Assembly (NCBI GenBank): GCA_003246475.1
Contig: QKAL01000078.1
Coordinates: 1 to 43,858 of the forward strand
Reading direction: 5' to 3'
Source of the DNA: Lentisphaerota bacterium
GTDB lineage: Bacteria; Verrucomicrobiota; Lentisphaeria; Victivallales; SZUA-371
DNA length: 43,858 nt
Each line of letters starts with the position of its first letter. Position 1 is the stretch's first letter. This document shows positions 25,118 to 32,670 of this stretch, piece by piece. The notes under the pieces are model-generated. The model saw nothing but the letters and a program-made list of their open reading frames with translations. It was not told the origin of the DNA and made no database searches. The position numbers and the translations under genes are program-made.

Positions 25118-25747
25118 TCACTTGTTCTGGAGCCGTTTGTGAATTTCTTTGCGCATTTCCGCCAGAATGGCGCGGGAATCGGAAGACATGCCTTCATAAC
25201 GTTCCTGCATTCTGGCGATGTTCTGGCCGCCCGGCCCTCCGGGTCCTCTGCCGCCGGGTCCGCCGGGTCCACCGGGTCCACCAAAGCCACCTTGACGGTT
25301 GGCCATGCGTTGTTTCATCTCATCGGCCATGCGGTCATATTCTTTTTGCCGTTCCTCTTTAGTCATCGCCAGAAGTTTCTTGGCCTGTTCTTCCATGCGG
25401 AGACGGAACATTGCCCTCATATTGTTGCGAAGCTGTTCTTTTTCCGCGTCACTGAGGTTGTTGTTGCGGAACATTTCGCGCGGGTTGCCGCTTTTACGCA
25501 TTTCTTCGGCAAAGCGCTGTTTTTCTGCTACGGGCAGGGCGGCGAAATCCTTTGATGCTGCATATTTCAAGGCGTCGTTCTGCGACATTTGGGTGACTTC
25601 GGGTGCTTTTTTGGGCCGCGTGATGATAATGCCCGCGATAACTCCGGCTAAGACCAGAACCGTCGCCCCGATATAAATAATTTTCTTTTTCCCTGAAACT
25701 TTGGTTTTTACTTCCTTGCCTGCTGCTTTTTTAATGTTTTTTCCCAT
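25118..25747 (-). CDS. Membrane-anchored helical protein with GGPGG low-complexity region
   Basis: This 209-residue protein has no recognised family. A Lys-rich N-terminus (1-22) precedes one transmembrane helix (about 23-45, IIYIGATVLVLAGVIAGIIIT). A charged, probably helical region follows (about 50-150), with LSDAEKEQLRNNMRAMFRLRMEEQAKKLLAMTKEERQ recalling the LTxEQ-type helices of Spy/CpxP-like proteins. A Gly-Pro-rich stretch of GGPGG repeats (about 152-172) comes next, then another charged helix. The DNA for the repeats is GC-rich and internally repetitive (25220-25290). It is the last gene of the operon that begins with the ECF sigma factor, 18 bp after a pseudopilin gene and just before a terminator, so it may be an envelope partner of that signalling set. 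Confidence 0.7.
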   Translation of the reverse strand: MGKNIKKAAGKEVKTKVSGKKKIIYIGATVLVLAGVIAGIIITRPKKAPEVTQMSQNDALKYAASKDFAALPVAEKQRFAEEMRKSGNPREMFRNNNLSDAEKEQLRNNMRAMFRLRMEEQAKKLLAMTKEERQKEYDRMADEMKQRMANRQGGFGGPGGPGGPGGRGPGGPGGQNIARMQERYEGMSSDSRAILAEMRKEIHKRLQNK

Positions 25748-25765
25748 AATCTTTTCCGTATATTA

Positions 25766-26314
25766 TTATTTAAGGGTGGAAGCCCGACCGTCGATGAACA
25801 GATAATTCTTGCCGCCGTATTTGTTGTCTGCCGGGACGTAATCCGTATCCGGGGTGACTCCGAAGCTGTAATTGCGGTGGAATGGTTCGTAATCGAACAT
25901 TACCGGAGTCATGGTCGACATTCTCCTGCCTTTGCCGATGATCCTGCCGCCCAGCATGGTATTGTACTCATAACTTGAACCCTGTGCCTTGTAAAAGGTC
26001 TCCTGCCAGTCCTCCGGACAGCAAAAAACCTTGGTACTGCCGCTATGATATGGTTCCAGGACGTCGACAATCCGCGGATCATCGACGTTGATGGTCGGCT
26101 TGGCTGCGGCATAGGGAAACATCTCCCGGTTGTCCTGAAGATACATCATTACCATTTTGCCGATGTTGGCCAGATTGCTGGTGCAGGCAATGCTTTTTGC
26201 CTTGCGTCGCGCCCCTCCTATTGCAGGCATCAGCAATCCCGCCAGGATGGCGATAATCGCTATCACTACCAGAAGTTCCACGAGAGTGAAAAGGGGAACA
26301 TGTTTTTTGCGCAT
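25766..26314 (-). CDS. Pseudopilin-like protein with non-canonical cleavage site, ECF operon
   Basis: This 182-residue protein has leader MRKKHVPL followed by [24 protein letters not shown], then GGARRKAKSIACTSNLANIGKMVMMYL. The +5 Glu is present but the -1 residue is Leu instead of the usual Gly. The C-terminal NYLFIDGRASTL resembles the DG motif found at the end of many pseudopilin-like proteins of this group. Its ribosome site GGAGG lies inside the last codons of the preceding Spy-like gene, with only 3 bp between the genes, so translation is coupled. Co-expression with an ECF sigma factor, rather than with a sugar regulator, makes it unlike the other two pseudopilins in the window. Confidence 0.85.
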   Translation of the reverse strand: MRKKHVPLFTLVELLVVIAIIAILAGLLMPAIGGARRKAKSIACTSNLANIGKMVMMYLQDNREMFPYAAAKPTINVDDPRIVDVLEPYHSGSTKVFCCPEDWQETFYKAQGSSYEYNTMLGGRIIGKGRRMSTMTPVMFDYEPFHRNYSFGVTPDTDYVPADNKYGGKNYLFIDGRASTLK

Positions 26315-26317
26315 GGA

Positions 26318-26803
26318 TTAAATATCCTCCGGCGGCTGACTATTCCCGTGCTTTCGGGACTCCTCCTGATGTTTACCTTCAGGTCGGAATGGCGGGGGAC
26401 CGTTGCCGACGCGGAACTTGCCGTGCATGGTGATGCGTTCGAGGGCAGCCTCACGCATTTTGGCCAACTCTTCTTTCTGCTCGGGACTGAGTGCCAGACT
26501 TTTCTCAATGTCGTCGAACAGGGTGAAAAATATATTCTTTACTATAGGTGCGTTGGCTTTGTTCATTGCCATGAAGCTTTCATGCCATTTCTCAAATGCT
26601 GGCAGGATCTTCTTCTGCTGTTCATCTGATAGTTTCAGGCGTTCCACCACCTTTTTGTTCAGCATGACGCGGAAGTCACGCGGCGGGGGCGGCGGGGGAT
26701 CGCCGCGGAAAATATTATAATAGTACTTTCCGCCCAGCACACCGATCAGCATGCCGGAGAAAAATACGATTATAAACGCGATTATTATCTGGCTTTTCTT
26801 CAT
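26318..26803 (-). CDS. Membrane-anchored Spy/CpxP/CnrX-like periplasmic protein
   Basis: This 161-residue protein has an N-terminal membrane helix (about 5-25) and a small helical periplasmic domain: LKLSDEQQKKILPAFEKWHESF (LTxxQ-like), then SLALSPEQKEELAKMREAALERITMH. This two-repeat helical hairpin pattern is typical of Spy, CpxP, ZraP and the metal sensor CnrX. The start ATG 26803 has AAAGGTGG about 5 nt upstream; an open frame further upstream overlaps the previous gene and has no protein character. Placed directly after an ECF sigma factor and a short one-helix membrane protein, it corresponds in size and order to the sensor of CnrYXH-type systems. The ligand is unknown; metal or envelope stress are both possible. 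Confidence 0.72.
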   Translation of the reverse strand: MKKSQIIIAFIIVFFSGMLIGVLGGKYYYNIFRGDPPPPPPRDFRVMLNKKVVERLKLSDEQQKKILPAFEKWHESFMAMNKANAPIVKNIFFTLFDDIEKSLALSPEQKEELAKMREAALERITMHGKFRVGNGPPPFRPEGKHQEESRKHGNSQPPEDI

Positions 26804-26814
26804 CTTTTCCACCT

Positions 26815-27117
26815 TTATAATGATGCTACAATCTGTTGAGCGGTACCGATTTCTCCGATCAGCTGTGAGGTTGACGACGCGATTGCCGGATCCAGAAACA
26901 GCACTGTTGAGACAACAATGACGGCAACTGCGGCCGCACTCCAAGCCAGTGGCCAGAGCAGTGCGAAATTGTTCAGTACCGGTGGCGTTACCTTAAGGGT
27001 GCAGCCGGCGATGCAGCGCATAACTCCGGCCTGCCAGTCTTCCGGACAGGCTGCAGCTTCGCGAGACATGAACTCATCCCGGAATGCTTCGATAACTTTG
27101 TCCGTGTTCCTTTTCAT
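26815..27117 (-). CDS. Small single-helix membrane protein, probable anti-sigma factor
   Basis: This 100-residue protein has an N-terminal cytoplasmic part of about 50 residues rich in charge (MKRNTDKVIEAFRDEFMSREAAACPEDWQAGVMRCI), one transmembrane helix (about 54-75, WSAAAVAVIVVSTVLFL) and a short periplasmic tail. It begins 1 bp after the stop of the ECF sigma gene. That topology, size and position are those of anti-sigma factors such as CnrY, which hold the sigma factor at the membrane. No ZAS zinc-binding HxxxCxxC motif is present. The assignment rests mainly on context. Confidence 0.6.
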   Translation of the reverse strand: MKRNTDKVIEAFRDEFMSREAAACPEDWQAGVMRCIAGCTLKVTPPVLNNFALLWPLAWSAAAVAVIVVSTVLFLDPAIASSTSQLIGEIGTAQQIVASL

Positions 27118-27118
27118 A

Positions 27119-27688
27119 TCAATTCTCCATTAAGGATTGGATGATTTTTTTCATCTTCTGCCGTGCCCGCATTGCCCGAATTTTTGTTTTGGGCAAACCC
27201 CATTTGAAATAGGCACTGACTTCTTTCAGGGGCTGATCTTCAAAATAAACCAGTTCGATCAATATTCGATCCTCCTCGTCCATTTTGGACAAAGTCCATT
27301 CCAGCAACTCGGCGGCGGACCGGTGAGAATCGCTCTTCTCAAAGTTTTCCACTGACTTCGTATTGGTTACCAGCTCCAGCCACTGCTGATGTTCTTCTCC
27401 CGGTGCGGTGATCTGGCAACGCATTTTTTCATTTTTTCGCCAATAATCACAACATGTCCGCACGGCAATCCGGCTCAACCAGTTCTTGAACGGACTGGTT
27501 CCGGCAAAACCTGGGAGCGACGTGTAGGCCCGAACGAACACTTCCTGCACTATTTCTCCCGCGTCCCGCGCGGGAATCCTTCGGCCGACAATCGCACAAA
27601 CCATATTCTTATGCCGTTCCATCAGTTCGGCATAGCGGTTTTTATCACCGTCAAGGATGGCCTTGACGGTTATCCAGTCTTCATTCAT
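27119..27688 (-). CDS. ECF-family RNA polymerase sigma factor
   Basis: This 189-residue protein has sigma region 2 (about 10-80: YAELMERHKNMVCAIVGRRI, DAGEIVQEVFVRAYTSLPGF, FKNWLSRIAVRTCCDYWRK) and region 4 (about 125-185: LSKMDEEDRILIELVYFEDQPLKEVSAYFKWGLPKTKIRAMRARQKMKK), without regions 1 and 3, as in ECF factors. It would redirect RNA polymerase to envelope or stress genes when released from its anti-sigma factor. The four genes downstream (probable anti-sigma, Spy-like, pseudopilin, GGPGG protein) are tightly spaced and end in a terminator. The 138-bp upstream gap contains TATAAT on the minus strand (27770-27765) and GGAACC (27787-27782), but neither pairs with a well-placed partner, so the promoter is unclear. 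Confidence 0.92.
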   Translation of the reverse strand: MNEDWITVKAILDGDKNRYAELMERHKNMVCAIVGRRIPARDAGEIVQEVFVRAYTSLPGFAGTSPFKNWLSRIAVRTCCDYWRKNEKMRCQITAPGEEHQQWLELVTNTKSVENFEKSDSHRSAAELLEWTLSKMDEEDRILIELVYFEDQPLKEVSAYFKWGLPKTKIRAMRARQKMKKIIQSLMEN

Positions 27689-27826
27689 ATTTTATCATTC
27701 CCGGCGGATAACAATCAATGCCTGAACGTACGTTGTTTAGAACCAATCATCTCTTTTCATCTATTATAGTGGCAAATTATCGGTTCCGGGTTACAGCGTT
27801 TCGCAAAAAATGTGAAAAAAAACTAA

Positions 27827-29560
27827 TTATTTATCAAATTCTGATGGCATGATGGTCGGTTCCGGGATCAGTGCCTCGTTGCCGGTGATCCTGCCGACTT
27901 CGGTGTCCAGAAACGGCTGTGGTTTCGGCACTTTGGCAGAGTGGTCTGTTCCGGTAATCTGCAATCCGGATAGTGTGGTGAACTTTGCCGGGTCCTTGAG
28001 CACAGGACGGGCAAAATGGAGCAAATAATTACGCAGATGAGCCGGATCGGCGGAAAATTTGCCGGACAGTGCCAGTAGCTGATAGGCCTTCTCGTCCATG
28101 CCGCGTTGAATCAGTGCGCTGGTCCGCATGATGACGGCCAGATCCTTGAGTTCGGCGGCCAGGATCCGATTTTTTTCATTGCAGGAGAGCTCCAGCAGCC
28201 GCCGGACTGCGGCCATTGTCAGTTCCGGACGTCCGGCAAGATTGGCGCAGGTCCCGTAGCACAGCCAGAAATATGCCGTATTTTTCTCGGTTTCCGGGAG
28301 TGCCATAAGTATTTCCGCGCTCCAGGTCATCGGCATTTTCAACGCATGGATGAGGTACCAGTCGTTGCGAAGATAATAATCGGACGGCTGTTCCGCTACG
28401 GCTTTCCGGAAGGTGTCGCTGTCGGGGGTGATGATGCCGGATTGGAATCCGGAGATGATGCGGTGCATGTTTGACACATTTTTCAACCAGTCTGAGGGTG
28501 ATTGTTTTTTATCCCAGCTGAGGCGGATGAAATAATAAAGCCCGGTCGTGACGTCGAGTTCGGCGGCATTGGGCGAGTTGAGGTTGTTGTTGGCGGCGAG
28601 CTGATACAGTATCATGGCGTTGACGGCTGCCTGGGGTTGATCTTTCGCCTGTTTGAAATAGTAATTACCAAGCAGTTCAATGGCTTGTGGATAATCTTTG
28701 GCGATGGCTTGTTCATACCATTTTACTCCCTCGGCCGGCTGACATGAAGCGTTCTTGTCGTCAAGATATAGCATACCGAGTTCAGTCATTGCCGGAGGGT
28801 ATGACATCTGTGCCGCCTGATTTAAATATCCCTCGGCAAGCATGGTGTTTTTCTCCGTACCGACACCGTCGCGGTACATCAGCGCCAGTGTTGTCATGGC
28901 GGCGGGTGAGTTTTTGGATGCAGCTTCCTTGTACCAGTTCAGCGCGGGGACATATTTTTGCTGTGACATATAGATACCGGCCAGCCCGACCATTGCCTCA
29001 GGCAGTCCTGCCATGGCGGCACGTAAAAGCAGTTTGCGGGCGGCCTCGGGATTAGGCGGGATCCCGTATCCGTTCATATACATCCCGGCAAGGTCGGCCA
29101 TGGCGGGAACATAGTCGCAGTTGGCGGCGTTGTTGAGCAGGGTAAACGCTTTCCGGTAATCTTTATCGCAGCCTCGGCCGTAGAGATACATGGTGGCGAG
29201 GTCGGTCATTGCCTGAGGAGTATTATCCGCCGCCATCTTTTCCATACCGGGACGGGCGGCTGCGTAAAGGCGGGCTGCCTCATCGCGGTTGACGGGTTGC
29301 GATCCCAGACCATATTCGTTGATTATTCCCAGTGCGTACATGCCGACCGGATCGTTTTTGTCTGCCGACTCCCGGGCCCATTTCAACGCCAGTTCGTAAT
29401 TGACTTTATACATCATGCCGTTAAGGTAGTTTTCGGCCAGTACTCCCTGGAAATACGGGTTGCCGTTGACTGCCTGTTCGATGACGATTTCCTTATTGGT
29501 TCTGCAGCCGCAGAAGGCGCAGGCCGCCAGCAATGCTATAAACAGAGGCGCTTTTTTCAT
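27827..29560 (-). CDS. Sel1-repeat lipoprotein
   Basis: This 577-residue protein begins with a short signal sequence ending in ALLAAC or CGC, so it is probably a lipoprotein; the exact lipidated Cys (14 or 19) is uncertain. From about residue 70 to 330 it has seven Sel1-like repeats, recognisable by blocks such as PQAMTDLATMYLYGRGCDKDYRKAFTLLNNAA and PAAMTTLALMYRDGVGTEKN. The C-terminal 230 residues are helical and unassigned. Sel1 arrays are TPR-related protein-protein interaction scaffolds, often periplasmic or linked to envelope complexes. It lies 19 bp downstream of the secretin-like gene and is probably in the same transcript, hinting at a role in assembling or piloting that protein. Confidence 0.82.
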   Translation of the reverse strand: MKKAPLFIALLAACAFCGCRTNKEIVIEQAVNGNPYFQGVLAENYLNGMMYKVNYELALKWARESADKNDPVGMYALGIINEYGLGSQPVNRDEAARLYAAARPGMEKMAADNTPQAMTDLATMYLYGRGCDKDYRKAFTLLNNAANCDYVPAMADLAGMYMNGYGIPPNPEAARKLLLRAAMAGLPEAMVGLAGIYMSQQKYVPALNWYKEAASKNSPAAMTTLALMYRDGVGTEKNTMLAEGYLNQAAQMSYPPAMTELGMLYLDDKNASCQPAEGVKWYEQAIAKDYPQAIELLGNYYFKQAKDQPQAAVNAMILYQLAANNNLNSPNAAELDVTTGLYYFIRLSWDKKQSPSDWLKNVSNMHRIISGFQSGIITPDSDTFRKAVAEQPSDYYLRNDWYLIHALKMPMTWSAEILMALPETEKNTAYFWLCYGTCANLAGRPELTMAAVRRLLELSCNEKNRILAAELKDLAVIMRTSALIQRGMDEKAYQLLALSGKFSADPAHLRNYLLHFARPVLKDPAKFTTLSGLQITGTDHSAKVPKPQPFLDTEVGRITGNEALIPEPTIMPSEFDK

Positions 29561-29579
29561 TTGAGTGGGTCCTGTTGAA

Positions 29580-30605
29580 TTAAGGGGTTACTTCCCGGGG
29601 TTTTTGAGGCATTGGTTTCAGTGGGTAATTTTCGCTTTCCCGGGCAATTGAAGAGAAACGCCGCGAATTATCGCTGGCGCGTTGTGCGGTAAGGTACATG
29701 TTGGAAATACGCTGGATCTCGGAATGTTTAAGAAATTCCGGGCCGAAAATACTGTTGAAAGTTTCGCTGTTGCTGGAAATGATTCCCCCGATCAACATTT
29801 TCTGCCCTTCCTTGATCCGAACCCGTGAGCTGAGCTGGACGACTTTGATGTTTTTACGGAACCCCTTTTTATCCTTGTAGCGGATTTCCGGATAGATCTC
29901 CACGTCAATGGTACCGTCATTGTTCCAGAGCGGTCTGACGTAAAGTCCTGCGCCTACCGTGGTCATCTGCGGCGATCCGGCATATTTCATGTTGAAAACT
30001 GGTTTGCCGTTCTGGATCACGACGGTTTTCCCCGGGTTGCGCCTCATAAATTCCAGCCATGAAGGGTCGATCTGGCTCTGTCCGGTCCAGATCGAGGCGG
30101 GAAGGCCGCTGCGGGTAACGATAAACTGGCCGGTGAAACGTTGTTCAGCCTTGTTTTTCATTTTTGCTTTGACGTTGGAATCGTTCCATTTTTTGACGTC
30201 GCCGTCGTTCTGAGGTTTGACTTTGACATAAGAGACGTTTTCCTGTCCTGCATCGGAATATTCGAAATCGATACGGATATTGGGGGCATTCTGGTCGGAT
30301 TCACGCAGAAAATCGCTGATCTTCTTTATTACGGCAGGAACGTCGTATACCAGTACCGATGCCTTGTTTTCCTCGTAGATGAGCAATCCGCCAGGAGAGA
30401 GCCACGGACGGCAGGTCTTGTCGACCGCTTCATATTCGATAACTCCAAGCGGCAACAACTTATAATCCATTTCCTCGCTGCGCCGGTCCTTGATTACAAC
30501 GGTACGTGGTTTGGCTGGACTCTTTTCGGCCGCGGTCAGGGCGGGCATGGCACAGCAGCCGGCCAGGACTGCACTTAACAAACGGAACGCATATTTTATA
30601 GACAT
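29580..30605 (-). CDS. Truncated secretin-like exported protein
   Basis: This 341-residue protein has a signal peptide (about 1-26). LVYDVPAVIKKISDFLRESDQ (85-105) resembles the end of a secretin N-domain, where a ring-forming subdomain leads into DxP..I..I..LL...D. The region GAGLYVRPLWNNDGTIDVEIYPEIRYKD (218-245) followed by VRIKEGQKMLIGGII (262-276) resembles the GspD/PilQ secretin core. Normal secretins have 550-750 residues with several N-domains and a longer beta-barrel region, so this is a minimal or degenerate version and may not form a pore alone. AGGA about 7 nt before ATG 30605 supports the start. It is followed by a Sel1 lipoprotein. In a genome rich in pseudopilins, a link with a type II secretion or type IV pilus-like machine is plausible but unproven. 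Confidence 0.62.
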   Translation of the reverse strand: MSIKYAFRLLSAVLAGCCAMPALTAAEKSPAKPRTVVIKDRRSEEMDYKLLPLGVIEYEAVDKTCRPWLSPGGLLIYEENKASVLVYDVPAVIKKISDFLRESDQNAPNIRIDFEYSDAGQENVSYVKVKPQNDGDVKKWNDSNVKAKMKNKAEQRFTGQFIVTRSGLPASIWTGQSQIDPSWLEFMRRNPGKTVVIQNGKPVFNMKYAGSPQMTTVGAGLYVRPLWNNDGTIDVEIYPEIRYKDKKGFRKNIKVVQLSSRVRIKEGQKMLIGGIISSNSETFNSIFGPEFLKHSEIQRISNMYLTAQRASDNSRRFSSIARESENYPLKPMPQKPREVTP

Positions 30606-30680
30606 GATCTTTCCTGGGTTATTCTTCGGCGATAATCTACACTGTTTTTATCCGGATTGCAATTCGAACCGGGAAATGGT

Positions 30681-30700
30681 ATATTGTTAAAGAACAATAT
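30681..30700. promoter_or_regulatory. Perfect 8-4-8 palindrome upstream of the EFR1 gene
   Basis: ATATTGTT (30681-30688), spacer AAAG, AACAATAT (30693-30700) form an exact inverted repeat 22 bp before the start codon and just before the ribosome site. It lies in the divergent region shared with the secretin-like gene and looks like an operator; its regulator is unknown. Confidence 0.55.
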
Positions 30701-30722
30701 TATCGGCGAGGGGGGGATATTG

Positions 30723-31496
30723 ATGAGAACGGTTATTTATTATTTTACCGGGACTGGAAATTCGCTGGCGCTGGCCAGAAGTCTGGGGCTTCGGCTGAAT
30801 GGCGCTGAACTGGTCAATCTCCGCCGACTGGACGGCCAGGATGTCACTATTGATGCCGATCGCGTTGGAATTGTTTTTCCGGTTTACTCCTTCGGGCCCC
30901 CTGCCATAGTCAAGCGCTTTCTCGAGCATATTGTCTCCTGCCAGGCGCCTTATGTCTTTGCCATCTGTAACTGCGGCGGTATGCAGGGGGGCACGTTACA
31001 GATAGTCAAGGAATTGCTGGAACGTAAAAATATCCGTCTCAATGCCTCGTTTAATATTGTTATGCCGAGCAACTACATCCCTTTCGGCGGTGCGGAGCCG
31101 GAAGCGAAACAGCAACGCCATTTTCAGCGGGCAGAAGAAAAACTAGCCGCGATTGCTGCGAGGATTGAAGCGAAAGAGGATACTGGAATCGACAAAACTC
31201 CGCTGCTGCCGTGTTGGCTTTCGAACTGGGGATACGACTTTTTCCTGTCCCGAAGAACCAGTATGGGGAAAAAATTCTTTGCCGGCGATAAATGTACCGG
31301 TTGCGGACGTTGTGTTAAGATCTGCCCGGTCGGCAACATTGAACTCAAAGAAGGCAGACCCGTCTGGGGCGATCGTTGCGAACTGTGCATGGCGTGTTTG
31401 CAGTGGTGTCCCGTCGAGGCGATAGCCCTCGGGCGCGAATACCCGAAACGCCGACATTATCATCACCCCCAGGTTACCGTCAACGACTTGCTATAA
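30723..31496 (+). CDS. EFR1-type flavodoxin-ferredoxin fusion protein
   Basis: This 257-residue cytoplasmic protein joins a flavodoxin-like domain (about 1-150, FMN phosphate loop YYFTGTGNSLALA at 6-18) to a C-terminal bacterial 2[4Fe-4S] ferredoxin domain. Its cysteines fall in two CxxCxxCxxxCP sets: C191, C194, C197, C201 and C219, C222, C225, C229. The architecture matches the EFR1 family, which is common in anaerobes and presumed to move electrons between flavin and iron-sulfur centres; the physiological partner is unknown. It suggests an anaerobic or facultative lifestyle. ATG 30723 has a GGAGGG-like G-rich ribosome site immediately upstream (30707-30716). The gene stands alone on the plus strand, with a palindrome just upstream. 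Confidence 0.88.
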   Translation: MRTVIYYFTGTGNSLALARSLGLRLNGAELVNLRRLDGQDVTIDADRVGIVFPVYSFGPPAIVKRFLEHIVSCQAPYVFAICNCGGMQGGTLQIVKELLERKNIRLNASFNIVMPSNYIPFGGAEPEAKQQRHFQRAEEKLAAIAARIEAKEDTGIDKTPLLPCWLSNWGYDFFLSRRTSMGKKFFAGDKCTGCGRCVKICPVGNIELKEGRPVWGDRCELCMACLQWCPVEAIALGREYPKRRHYHHPQVTVNDLL

Positions 31497-31510
31497 TGCT
31501 GCGGTGGCTC

Positions 31511-32146
31511 TCAACGGAGTCTGGCTCTGAGTATTGCGGTCAATTGATCTTCGGATAGTTTCAAGCCGCCGCCCACGGCGCGGATAACCTGCCGATAGAC
31601 CGCAGACAGTTCCTCTTCCGGGAAAAACAGCGGGGGCATTCCGTTAACTTCGTCGAGTGCGGCAGTGATTTTATCCGCCAGTTCCCCATAGACGTCTTTG
31701 ACCAGCGCAGCGGTATCGGAAGACCCGGTAAGATGTCGCTGGTATACCTCCATGGCGTTGAAGCTCAGCGCGACGGTACGCGGGTATCCCGAACACATCA
31801 GATTCCAGGGGTCGCCCCCGGTTTCCTGGTCGCCGCAGTGTCGGAAGTCACTGCGGATCAGCACGGCGGGCAGGTCGAGCATCTTTGCGGTAACGAATTC
31901 GACGACAGTCCCGGAGTCGAGGTCGGTGCCGTCAAAGTTGAAGATGGCGGTCTGGCATTCCAGCAGCATTTGAAAATCATGGTTGCGGATGGATTGGGCG
32001 CGGTGTTCCGGCGGCTCGCTCTCCTGCGGCAATACCGGCAGGTAGCGTCCGGCCGACGCGGTATTGATGGCATCGGCAAGCAGACGATTGCCGATCAGAT
32101 GTTTATGATCAAAAAGTTCTCCGGCAAAATAGACTTTGCGTGCCAT
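31511..32146 (-). CDS. Nucleoside 2-deoxyribosyltransferase-like protein
   Basis: This 211-residue protein has the N-terminal strand VYFAGELFD and the core motif FNFDGTDLDSGTVVEFVTAKMLDLPAVLIRSD. In that motif D72, the DSGT loop (77-80) and the probable nucleophile Glu83 match nucleoside deoxyribosyltransferases and their DNPH1-like relatives. Such enzymes exchange or hydrolyse the base of deoxynucleosides or deoxynucleotides in salvage. Exact substrate class is not readable. The start at ATG 32146 (MARKVYFAGE) is preferred because AAGGA (32161-32157) lies 10 nt upstream; an upstream extension of the frame runs back into the GNAT gene. It follows the GNAT gene by 13 bp. Confidence 0.75.
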   Translation of the reverse strand: MARKVYFAGELFDHKHLIGNRLLADAINTASAGRYLPVLPQESEPPEHRAQSIRNHDFQMLLECQTAIFNFDGTDLDSGTVVEFVTAKMLDLPAVLIRSDFRHCGDQETGGDPWNLMCSGYPRTVALSFNAMEVYQRHLTGSSDTAALVKDVYGELADKITAALDEVNGMPPLFFPEEELSAVYRQVIRAVGGGLKLSEDQLTAILRARLR

Positions 32147-32159
32147 GGCCCATTCGTCC

Positions 32160-32591
32160 TTAATGGTTGTCGTCGTTGATGCTTTTATTGCGGTATTCCA
32201 GATCGTTGCGTTGGGTAAATCCCATCGATTCCCAGAAACGGTTGCCGCTGTCATTGTCCTTGAAGGCAACCAGCGCCAGCTTGTTGATGCTCTCGTCTTT
32301 CATTGCGTTGATGACGCTTTTGACCAGAGCCCGGCCTATACCGCTCCGGCGACGTGATGTGGCGACGGCGGCGTGGTAAATGTAACCGCGCCGCCCGTCG
32401 TGCCCGCTGAGGATTGCGCCGACAACGCCGTCATTGTCTTCAGCCACAAAGCAGGTGGAGGGATTACGTGCCAGAAAGCGGCTGATGCCTTCCGGCGTGT
32501 CGTCGAGACTGCGCAAGCCCATGCCGGGTGTGGCTTCCCACAGCCGGAAGACCTGATCGTAATCTTCGATTTGCATCAATCTTATCCGCAT
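32160..32591 (-). CDS. GNAT-family N-acetyltransferase
   Basis: This 143-residue protein has the GNAT fold signature: CFVAEDNDGVVGAILSGHDGRRGYIYHAAVATSRRRSGIGRALVKSVINAMKDE (about 48-100). The R/Q-x-x-G-x-G/A acetyl-CoA loop is RRSGIGRAL, and the C-terminal ALVAFKDNDSGNRFWESMGF is also typical. The overall look is close to small acetyltransferases such as YpeA, but the substrate is unknown. ATG 32591 is chosen because AGGGA lies 6 nt upstream. It probably forms a two-gene unit with the deoxyribosyltransferase-like gene. Confidence 0.88.
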   Translation of the reverse strand: MRIRLMQIEDYDQVFRLWEATPGMGLRSLDDTPEGISRFLARNPSTCFVAEDNDGVVGAILSGHDGRRGYIYHAAVATSRRRSGIGRALVKSVINAMKDESINKLALVAFKDNDSGNRFWESMGFTQRNDLEYRNKSINDDNH

Positions 32592-32610
32592 AACCGTCCC
32601 TGTATAATGA

Positions 32611-32643
32611 AAATCCCTGCCGCGATAACATACCACGGCAGGG
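32611..32643 (-). terminator. Probable terminator of the LacI-pseudopilin-glycosidase cassette
   Basis: CCCTGCCG (32615-32622) pairs with CGGCAGGG (32636-32643). On the minus strand the hairpin is followed by ATTTTCATT, a modest T-rich tail. It lies just after the LamG-like gene stop at 32671 and before the GNAT gene start. Confidence 0.6.
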
Positions 32644-32670
32644 ACGATAATCAAACATTTAGGGAGAGGT

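Noticed and set aside
25220-25290. Short tandem GC-rich repeats as a CRISPR-like array
   Set aside because: The repeats are contiguous codons for GGPGG without spacers, inside a gene.
27765-27787. ECF-type autoregulatory promoter (GGAACC plus downstream box) before the sigma gene
   Set aside because: GGAACC is present on the minus strand, but no convincing ECF -10 lies 16-17 nt away; the TATAAT there also lacks a matching -35.
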